Source: Perkinsus chesapeaki
Taxonomy: Eukaryota > Perkinsozoa > Perkinsida > Perkinsidae
Direction: 5' to 3'
Assembly: GCA_013115145.1 (NCBI GenBank)
Contig: JAAPAO010000418.1
Span: 1-31,521 of the forward strand
DNA: 31,521 nt
The translations under genes were made by a program, and so were the position numbers. Under the pieces are notes generated by a model, which had not been told where the DNA came from, did no database searches, and saw only the letters and a program-made list of their open reading frames with translations. This document shows, piece after piece, positions 1 to 10,365 of the stretch; position 1 is the stretch's first letter; every line of letters starts with the position of its first letter.

Positions 1-93
1 CACTATCTGCACTATTCTATATCATGGCTGCATCGAGTTCCAGTAACACAGAAGACCAGCAGTTCCTTAACAGTATTGTACTATTATGGATAG

Positions 94-2462
94 ATGGCTG
101 ATAGTGATACTGTTACAGTATTAGCGTAAGATCTAACTTCACAAGAGCTTGTTGAAGTAGTATTACACTTATAATAATACCTATAGGTGTATAAGTATCC
201 TTGAGCTGGCTTGAAGCTTTTATATATTATGAAGTCTTTTCTGTCGACAGCTCACAAGGTCTGTTAGGTCCTCCCGCACTCCCTCAATTACCTATGTTAC
301 TCTATTTGATTCTAACCTTGCTTGACTTGGTGTATGTTTTATTCATCCATCGATTCTCACTTTTGCCTTGTTGTTAAGGTATAGCGCCCTCGGCCTCGAG
401 AGGTCCGCCTCGGAGATTGAAATAAAGAAGGCGTATCGGAAGCAAGCTTTGGTAAGTTCGCCTTCTCCTATCCGTTTACCATCGTCCCCACTTCAGCGGT
501 GGCACCCGGACAAGAACCAAGACAATATAGAGGAGGCCACCGAAAGGTTCCAACAGATCGGCAGGGCCTATGAGATCCTTGGTGACTCTCAAAAGAGGAG
601 ACGGTAACTTGTTTCTTGTGTGTTTGGTGGAGTCTTATTTGTCAGGTATGACCTCGAGGGAACAGTAGAGGAAGAGGAAGCGTTCGAACACCAAAATATG
701 AATGATTTTATGGTACCAATTATTGCAGGTCATCAGAGCCAGTTTTGTTATTTTAGAACTTGTTCGCGGCTGCAATGAGCGGAGGTTTCATGGGCCCCGG
801 AGTAGCTTATCTTAGGTTGACGCGTGCACATGTGACTGCTCAGATGTTCTTTGGCGGTGGATTCTTTGGTTCTCCGCATTTCTATGAAGCTTCTGATGAT
901 GATGAAGATGAAGAATACGATGACGAGGAGTTCATATATCTCGAAGTAAGAATACCAAATCACCGCCGGTGTGTGTGGGCTACAAGTTGAACGCCGCTAT
1001 TCGACTCACCTGGCACCGATGTACTTTATTTTCTCCCAGACATATCTCAAGCTCGTTCTACTCGAGCTCGCAAGGCTTTCATGTGTTGTTACTATCTGTC
1101 GTAGACTCAGTAATGTATTCAGTTGATAAACAAAATCTTTAGGGTTCATCACAACCATGAAAGAATCAATTCAGCTTCCTTGCCTCTCAATAGTCTCGTC
1201 TGACGTGAGACGTCGGAAACCCTTTTTGAGAATATCTACATGTCGATTCTTGGGGCTCTGGAGAATGGAATAAGCTAACTCTTCGGTATATCTTTAATGG
1301 TGGCGTTCGCCAACGTTGACCATATCGACCTTTAATAATGCTAGGCGTTACTAAAATCCAGTAGGCCATAGTGTGCATTTGTATGCAAACTAACTCGTCT
1401 TCTTTCTACAATATTATTCGTTGTATAATTAAGAATTCGGCATGATTGTCAGGAGCTCCTCGGTGGTCGCCGACGTAATCCTCATTTTGGTAGTAGAGCC
1501 TCACAGAGACAGGCTGCTGAAGACTTCGTGGCGGCCATGATGCTTGATGAGATTCTCAGAGTAACCCATCCCTTTGTGGACCACAACGAGTGTTGAAGTA
1601 TTTTCCAAGTCTTCTGCTGCGTCAGGGTCACGGCGGTCTCCACCGTCATTATCACGACGACGACGAGGACGACGAGGAATGGGAAACAATAGATGAAGAC
1701 GAGGAGGACGACCCTTTGTGGGAGGTCCTGTTTATGGACCATTTCGCCCATACAACAAGCCAAGCTGGGGGAGGTGAGCCAATGAGCAACCGTCATTCGT
1801 TGAATGCTAGTGCTGTGTCAGGCGGAGCTATGAAGTTCAAGTGTGGCATCTGCCGTCTTAGTCGCTCAGGTAAGATTCATTTTGCCGACCCCTTTTTGAC
1901 GTGTGTGTTCACGCGTGGAGGTGCTGCCTAAACCATCGACATATAGGATCTTATTCGAAGCTAATAGCCGTATGAGATTATTAGACCCGTCATGTCAGCA
2001 TCTACCCAACCCGGTGTGCTAGCCTTGGTGAGATTGTTGATAAGTGTTTCGTTTTGATATAGGAAATGCAGCTGGAAAGACGTACAAGGAGAAGGGGATC
2101 CACAAGCACATCGCCGAGGAGCATGAAGAGTGGCTTCAACGGTTCAAAGATATAATGGCTGAGAACTGCGAAGTTGCGGAGGATCCGTTCGATCTTGTAA
2201 GTCCACCAAAGATACCAATAAGCCATCATTTTGCTGTGTACAGGATGATGATGTGATAGAAGACGCCCTTGACATTGTTACGAAAGAGATAACCAAGTCG
2301 AAGGCATCTTCGTCATCATCATCTTCGAGTGCCGCCGCGGTGCCACCCGAAGGCTCAGCGAAGCCGACGGGCAAGGTTACTTCTCCTAGAACCGGTGGAG
2401 AGAGCAAAAATGCCAAGCGTCGACATAATCAACAAAAACGCCAGAAGAAGGGAAGACGATAA
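94..2462 (+). CDS. DnaJ (Hsp40) domain protein with acidic tracts and a Cys/His finger-like C-terminal half
   Basis: Predicted Hsp70 co-chaperone of about 376 residues. I read ten exons: 94-125, 379-451, 497-603, 646-712, 757-801, 844-945, 1453-1560, 1626-1869, 2063-2196 and 2244-2462, all with GT-AG introns and matching phases. The J domain occupies roughly residues 10-75, with the HPD motif at 38-40 split from its helix II by a 45-nt intron. After it come a Gly/Phe-rich stretch, acidic runs, a CGIC...HKHIAEEH stretch that could be an atypical C2H2 zinc finger (18-20 residues between the Cys and His pairs instead of about 12), a Ser run and a very basic Lys/Arg tail. The J domain is certain. 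The start at 94 rests on a good donor (GTAAGA at 126) and correct phase, so exon 1 is less sure. Overall architecture recalls JJJ1/DNAJC21-type proteins, but I would not name an ortholog. Confidence 0.85.
946..1452 (+). other. Unusually long intron of the DnaJ gene
   Basis: The other introns of this gene are mostly 42-66 nt (two are 193 and 253 nt), whereas this one is 507 nt. The flanking exons join in phase. One internal piece after an acceptor at about 1040 reads open for some 25 codons and could be an extra exon, but nothing confirms it. I see no recognisable RNA gene in it. Confidence 0.45.
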
Positions 2463-2627
2463 ATGACAAACTCTGATTAATAAAAGCTTCTTAATTCTCA
2501 TTTAACTTGTCCCCTTTTTTGTGTTACTTTAGTACGGTTATATCCAACGCAACAATGGCACTATTGGACATGGCATGGGGGGAATCTTACAACAGACAAC
2601 ACAACCATGCGTTTGGTATCTCCTTCA

Positions 2628-3182
2628 TCACTCATCCTGTTCCTCGCACCATTGCTCAATCGCCGAAGCGAGCTCCTCAGCTGTCTGAGGTGTGAAGGGC
2701 TTCGTACAGAAATGATCGAAATTGGGTGCCCAGCTTTGAGTTTTGAGATCCTCAACTCTACCAGCGGAGCAGCACACCAACATAACGGTACTAAAAGGGA
2801 GGGCCGGGAATCGAACCCACGACCTTTCGGATGAAAGCCTTACCGAGCGAGCTCCCCCTCTTCCATCATTGTTCTGATCCTCTCAGCGGCTTCGGCGCCT
2901 CCCATTTTGGGGGGCATGTTGAGGTCTAGTAGAACAATGAGTGGATCTTCGGCATCGTCGCTCTCTTGGAGCTCGAGCTGAGGCCACGAAACGGCTACAG
3001 GTCGCCACAAACACAGCGTTATTTACCACGTTCTCGATAGCATCCTCACCGCAGTTGACTCTTTTAATTCTGTCCTCATCAAAACCGTGGCATGTAAGGC
3101 TCATTTCGGCCACATCCAAGTTGTCGTCTTCGTCATCGGCAAGGACCAAGTCGACAGCTTCGACACCCGAAAATGTGGGCAT
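2628..3182 (-). CDS. Single-domain response regulator (CheY-like receiver) protein
   Basis: A 150-residue protein consisting almost wholly of a phospho-receiver domain, the output half of a two-component phosphorelay. Three exons on the minus strand: 3182-3027, 2977-2844 and 2790-2628 (49- and 53-nt introns, phases match). All key receiver residues are visible: the acidic pair D16-D17 in LADDEDDN, the phospho-acceptor D70 in LLDLNMP, the Ser/Thr-type residue S105 in CCSA, and the conserved K127 in TKPF. No DNA-binding or kinase domain is attached, so it may act by protein binding, like CheY or Spo0F, receiving phosphate from a hybrid histidine kinase elsewhere (inference from the family). It ends convergently with the DnaJ gene and starts 269 bp from the divergent L14 gene. 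Its second intron holds a tRNA-like sequence, described separately. Confidence 0.85.
2797..2860 (-). other. tRNA-like sequence straddling an exon/intron border of the receiver gene
   Basis: Read on the minus strand this has a perfect Pol III B box / T-loop core (GGGTTCGATTCCC), a D-arm-like AGCTCGCTCGGTA, ends that pair 6 of 7 as an acceptor stem, and a TTTT run directly after it (2793-2796). The anticodon arm is a 5-bp stem with only a 4-nt loop, and the whole is about 61-64 nt, so it is not a normal functional tRNA. Most of it lies inside the 53-nt second intron of the receiver gene. Confidence 0.35.
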
Positions 3183-3451
3183 ATCTTACTTTAGAAAGAA
3201 CGGTGAAAGAAGGGACTGTACGATTCAAAAGATATTTTTCAGCTTAACTTGCAGGCAACGCTCAATAAGGAGCGATTAACTGATCACTTTGTTAAGGCCG
3301 GTATCAATGGAATGACCCGTCTCGAAGCAAATTAGGAAAGAGCAAGATTGCAAGATATGGTTATGGCCTCCCTTTTGCGCGTGATCGATTTGGCTATAGC
3401 TTTTCCCTGTCGTCTTGGTCCCTCTCTACGGAGAAGTCATCAACTGCAGCG

Positions 3452-3956
3452 ATGCCGTCCTATAACCGTTTCGTGGAGCCTGGCCGCTTCTGCACCGTCA
3501 CTTACGGTCCCGATGAGGGCAAACAGTGCACTATCGTAGACATCGTCGATCACCGAAGGGTTGTCGTTGATGGTCCTAAGAACGTCACCGGTAATAGGGA
3601 AATAATAAATATATGTAATGTGGTTATTAGGTGTTGCCCGTCAGCAGATCCCCATCCGCTGGTTGGCTCTTTCCGACTTTGTCGTTCCGAACACTTTCCG
3701 TGGAGCTCACGGCCCTACTGTGGCCAAGGGCTTGAAGGAGGGTGATGTCCTTGCTAAGTTCAACGCTACTAGATTCGCCCGCAGGCGTGTTGCTCGCAAG
3801 AACAAGCTCGCGTAAGCATACAGTTAAAGTTAATTAATAGTATGTTTGTTATTATTTAGTCTTACCGACTTCGAGCGTTTCAAGGTTATGGTTGCCAAGA
3901 AGCGTATCGGTCAGGCCATGCGTACCTCCATCAACAAGATCCGCAAGCAGCACTAA
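3452..3956 (+). CDS. RPL14: 60S ribosomal protein L14 (eL14)
   Basis: Component of the large cytosolic ribosomal subunit; 138 residues, a usual size for protist eL14. Three exons: 3452-3590, 3631-3811 and 3860-3956, separated by 40- and 48-nt GT-AG introns. The N-terminal KOW-like part reads [14 protein letters not shown] and is followed by the typical [20 protein letters not shown] segment. The second exon carries the conserved RWLALSDF block, and the C-terminus is basic and ends IRKQH. The start ATG is preceded by a pyrimidine-rich stretch and CAG three bases upstream, which would suit a spliced-leader acceptor (inference). It is divergent from the receiver gene and in tandem with PP1. Confidence 0.95.
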
Positions 3957-4277
3957 ATACTGTTAAGTGGTGAAGATGCCGCTGAGGCCGTTAAACTAGT
4001 TTGACGACTAAAGCTGTATGATGATGACCAGGCTTCGGGCTGCATATTATATAAGAGTTGAGTTATATGTGATGGGATAAGATAGCAGAGGCAGAGTATC
4101 TTAGCTTCAACCGTGCAAGATACGAAATAGGTTAACATTAACCCATATGATATTAGTATAACTGATCTTACTATACTAGACAGCTACGCATCGCTAGTCG
4201 CACGCTAAGAAGCATTTCCCCATAGCAAATGGCAGTATATTGTCCTGTGTTATATTTCCCCGCAGTAGTAGTTAAAT
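3957..4277 (+). other. Spacer between L14 and PP1
   Basis: AT-rich, no convincing coding frame on either strand and no RNA gene that I can recognise. It presumably holds the L14 3' UTR and the PP1 upstream region. Confidence 0.5.
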
Positions 4278-6779
<2,502 letters not shown>

Positions 6780-7693
6780 TCAATAGTAGATGATAAAGAA
6801 GAAGAAGTTGTTTGGTTATCATCGGTGTTATTATCATTTATGGTGGTCCTGAAGTGAGTGCTATGAAGGCCATTAACCTTCGTAAGACTCCTTGTTCTAT
6901 CGATAATGTATCAATTATTCCTACCTTATGATGATACTCTTCCTTGATTCCAATCACACTGCTTCATCTTCCTTCGTCATAGTAGTTCTCAGCTGTTATC
7001 TGTACATCTTTTATTATTATGTCATCGTCATCATCATCCTCCTGTCTGTATTGGTCTCTACCACTGCCACTAATCGATCGCTAGGGCGCAAGTTTTGGTG
7101 ATCGATGGTGTTGTTGTTGCTGCTGGTGGTGACGGTAGGAATTGGTGCCCTTGTCGTTCGCGCGGAGGGATGAAGCTCATCACTGACAAAGATGGTAATT
7201 TGGTGGCGCGTGACAGGTTGTTGTTGTTTCTCACTATTGAAGGCTGCGGTTTGCGATACCCGCGTGCATCTATTAACTGTTTTATACTCAACGAGAGGAT
7301 TCCGTCAGACTCATTGGTGAGTACATCTTCAACAACAATATTGCTAACCGTCACCATTTCGACCAGGGCGGAGCGAAGCGCTGACGGTTCGGTGTTTTAT
7401 TGCTCCCTTTGATTATTATTATCATCACTGCCCCTTTTGAGCTGCAAAGATGGCCCGTTGTATGGTAGCTGCGTGAAGTAATATTAATGATGATGAACAG
7501 CATTAGCAGCTCCAACCGTAGCAGCCGTCTCCATCTTTACAGTTGTTGCAGTCATCAGAATCGCACCTCTCCTCCCCATTACCGCGTCATAGTTGGAAAT
7601 AAACCCACCACCACCATCATCATCAATTATACTTAATCCTATGTGAAGTGTTATTGTGTTGAATATCAATAGTAATAAAAGCTAGAATACTCC
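6780..7693. other. Region between PP1 and the EF-hand gene, rich in ATC/GTT trinucleotide runs
   Basis: About 900 bp with many short TTATTATCATC-like and TTGTTGTTG-like runs. Apart from one weak candidate gene on the minus strand (7017-7269), no coding frame with a family signature is visible. Confidence 0.4.
7017..7269 (-). CDS. Possible small two-exon protein, unrecognised
   Basis: Candidate only. Joining 7269-7235 to 7182-7017 across a 52-nt GT-AG intron gives a 66-residue protein beginning MHAGIANRSLQY. It is hydrophilic, Thr/Ser/Asn-rich and has no domain that I recognise. Intron length and phase fit the neighbourhood, but low-complexity codons make a chance frame plausible. A longer intronless frame (7070-7357, minus) overlaps it and cannot be excluded. 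Confidence 0.18.
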
Positions 7694-8657
7694 ATGACTA
7701 ATTCCTCGGATACTCATGGTGCGGTTGAGGAGAAAAAAAGAGCGTCTGGGAATCGAACTTCCGCGGAGGAGATTTCAGCAGCCCAAATCGAGAGTGATCG
7801 ACCGCTCAGGCAAAGCAAACCAGTTGCATCGCAGTCAGAGCTGACGGAAGCCGAGCGAACAATCCTGGAGCTCGAGAATCTTGGGGTTGGTCTCCGACTA
7901 CGCCACGTTTGGCGTCAGCTAGTCGTCAGGTGAAATTCCCAAGCATCGCTGAGCTCGGGTATGACTTGTACTTAAAGGACTCCCATGGCATTGACGAGAA
8001 GGTGAAATGCACCCCCGATTGCCCGTGATTACTTGTACAGGAAATCGCCGAGCTCGCTCGAGAGTTTCAGACTGTTAATGTTATCGGCGATGGAGTGATA
8101 ACAGCAATAGAGGCCCGTTTGGCGTATAACCGGTAGGGTGGCTTCTAGACGGTAGCGAATACAGTCGTCTTAGGGCTGGGGGATCAAGCAGCGATGATGA
8201 ATTCACAGATGTGAGGGAACACATATCGCTTTCAGCTCTGAAGTCTTTTGGTAGGCTCTCAACCAGACAGACCCATCAGGAAAAGGCCTTTTGGATTTTC
8301 AAGACTTTATCAGGTGATTTGCCGCATTGCGTGGTCTGTCCCGGTTGGCGCAACTACTTTCATCAGGCTCGTGTCTTTGCTGAGGAAGAGTGTTATTACC
8401 GAGCATGAGATTATTGAAGCATTTAAGATATTTGATAGAGATGGTGGAGGAACAATCGATGCCGCGGAGTTGACTAATGTGATGACCTCTATGGGGGATG
8501 CGATGACAGAAGAAGAAGCCGACGGTATGATTAGACAGGCAGACACCACCGGCACTGGTGAGAAGGCTGCAAGAAGTACCCCTGTGAGCGATCGTATTGG
8601 ATTTCAGGTGAGGTTGATTACCATGAGTTTGCAAAGTTGGTGTTGCATACATTGTGA
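7694..8657 (+). CDS. Calmodulin-like protein with four EF-hands and an N-terminal extension
   Basis: About 230 residues in seven exons: 7694-7885, 7930-8001, 8041-8132, 8174-8210, 8255-8313, 8367-8557 and 8608-8657. Four EF-hand loops: NVIGDGVITAIE (101-112, degenerate at positions 1 and 3), DPSGKGLLDFQD (137-148, Asp instead of Glu at 12), DRDGGGTIDAAE (174-185) and DTTGTGEVDYHE (210-221). The last two look able to bind calcium; the first two are doubtful. The C-lobe resembles calmodulin/centrin-type sensors (EAFKIFDRDGGGTID, MTEEEADGMI). The first 64 residues are hydrophilic with no domain. That first exon ends at a weak donor (GTTGGT) and overlaps an antisense tRNA-like element, so the true N-terminus is uncertain. 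It converges on the coiled-coil gene, stops being 161 bp apart. Confidence 0.8.
7740..7807 (-). other. tRNA-like element with Pol III-type terminator, antisense to EF-hand exon 1
   Basis: On the minus strand, 68 nt whose ends pair (GAGCG at the 5' end with CGCTC at the 3' end), an internal stem GATTT/AAATC with a 9-nt loop, a near-perfect B box (AGTTCGATTCCC) and seven T directly after it (7739-7733). The A box is not convincing, and no normal 7-nt anticodon loop forms. Best read as a degenerate tRNA-derived element or chance. Confidence 0.3.
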
Positions 8658-8818
8658 TAAGTTAAACCTGTTGCGTTATGAACACAAGTCGCAGAATTAA
8701 CCGAAAAAACGTCCAGCAAACTCGGCAATGCCGGATTGTGTGCTTTGTACGCGGCTCTTGAGCTGGGCGCTGAGGCCAGCTGCAGCATCACTCTGACAAA
8801 GAAGGATACACATCACCA

Positions 8819-10006
8819 TTAAGGGCGACGACTGCCTACTTGATTACTGCCTGCTGAAGGCTGCTGCACATTGCTCTCTCGAGTTATTGCTACGGATGAA
8901 CTAGATGAAAGCGCCTCCACTCGTTTTGTTAGTGAGTCGATTTGTTCAACCAGTTCTAACTCCCTCCTTTGCGCTCGTGCACGCTGACGATTGAGTATTT
9001 CGAGAATAACCTGAGCACGAATAGGACCGTGCCGAAGCTCTCTGGTACCTTTGGGTCGTCAGAGTCCTCCGCTAAAGAAAGCTCCTCTTCGTCCTCCTCA
9101 TGCATCGGTCTGCCGTCGAACTGCGTCCTCGTGGTTTCGGTATTATCCGCGGAGTTCATAGCCTGCATGAGTTGCGAAGAAAGAGCGGTATTCGAACCTG
9201 GACAATCATAACTAATCTCCAAGAGCAAGAAAATCGGTACTTCTCAATCGCTTCATCTCCTGTTCTAATTCTGCATTACGCCGCGTAAGTTGAAGATTCT
9301 TCGACTTAGCTTCTTCAGCATCGGCGGCAAGTATCGCCATTCGCTCGTTGTCCTTACGAAGTGCCGCAACCTCTTCAAGCAGGTCGTCGACTCTTCTAAC
9401 GTGTATCTGGCAAGACGTACTCGAATGCGCACGCGTGCACAATCTGGAACCTACCTTGTCTTTAGTAGCTAGAACCTCTCGCATTGCTTGGCACTCTTCT
9501 CGAAGATCAGTAACTGAATACTTAACTCAAGATAGTTCTCACCGTTATCCGATACAGGTAGCGAAGAGGCACAATGCAAGCTACTATGATGTGGAATACA
9601 TCAGAAAAGGCGTTCCAGCGCTCCAGAGAGATGCTAGATAATAACTTCCAGGACCTTCGTCGGCTAGCAATCCTCTGTAACCCTCCTCGACTCACCCGAG
9701 TCTCTGAGCAAATCTGCTTCCCTTTGGACCGACTCCAAGTATTGACGAAGGCTCAACTGAATAAAGCAATCCGAATCCAAATAAAACGTCCTTCCCTAGA
9801 GTCGCCCACATTCTCCGCTTGTAAGCTCTTCAGTTGGCTTCGGTGAACCTATTGTCCATCCTAATTTTTGCTATGGGCTGCTGCAATGTTCATGCTACCG
9901 TGCTCGATAATCCTTCCGATGTCGCACATTTCAGGGCTATTTCCCAGGCGTCTAGATCAGCTGGTTCGTCACCTGACTTTTGGTGTGATGAAGATGAGGA
10001 CGTCAT
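8819..10006 (-). CDS. Coiled-coil protein, 257 residues, function unknown
   Basis: Seven exons on the minus strand: 10006-9899, 9848-9810, 9756-9696, 9513-9455, 9406-9241, 9197-9049 and 9010-8819; all junctions are GT-AG and in phase. Residues about 40-145 form heptad-rich coiled coil (QLKSLQAENLSLRQYLESVQ, then VDDLLEEVAALRKDNERM and ELEQEMKRLR). A Glu/Asp-rich patch (HEEDEEELSLAEDSDD) follows, then a second short coiled coil and a Ser-rich, basic tail. The N-terminus is MTSSSSSHQK, without signal peptide or membrane segment, so cytosolic or cytoskeletal location is likely (inference). The 182-nt intron 9514-9695 might hide one more exon. No family is recognised. Confidence 0.75.
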
Positions 10007-10365
10007 TAAAAGGAAAGCTCCGAAGAATCCAATTTGAGGAGGAGCTCGGAACAGCTACGAACGACTAGCACCATCACAGTATTTCGGGCGATGTGCTGTA
10101 GAATATATATCTCACTATAACTTCAAGTAACATTAATTATAAGGCTTAATAGCGGCAGGTGTACTTCAAGGTAGTTCAGCGAGTAGTACTTCATCAGATC
10201 GAAGAACTCCTTCGGTGTTTTTATCAAATAGAGTCTTGAATCAATAGCGATGCTTATAACCACTGGAGAACACAAATCGAAAGGACGAAATGAATGAAAG
10301 CGAGGAAAATAACAATAAGAAGATCTCGCGTTCCTATCTCGCTCCTGTAGCGTAAATGTGTTGGA
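10007..10365. other. Spacer between the coiled-coil gene and MMPL copy 1
   Basis: About 360 bp, AT-rich, without a convincing reading frame. It should contain the promoter region of the coiled-coil gene and the 3' UTR of the transporter. Confidence 0.5.

Noticed and set aside
24-82. An upstream ATG at 24 (MAASSSS...) as the first exon of the DnaJ gene
   Set aside because: Its only GT donor (73) gives the wrong phase for the J-domain exon, whereas the ATG at 94 with the GTAAGA donor at 126 joins correctly.
9185-9200. A B-box-like GGTTCGAATACC on the minus strand, considered as another tRNA remnant
   Set aside because: It spans an intron/exon junction of the coiled-coil gene, has no A box, no paired ends and no T run.
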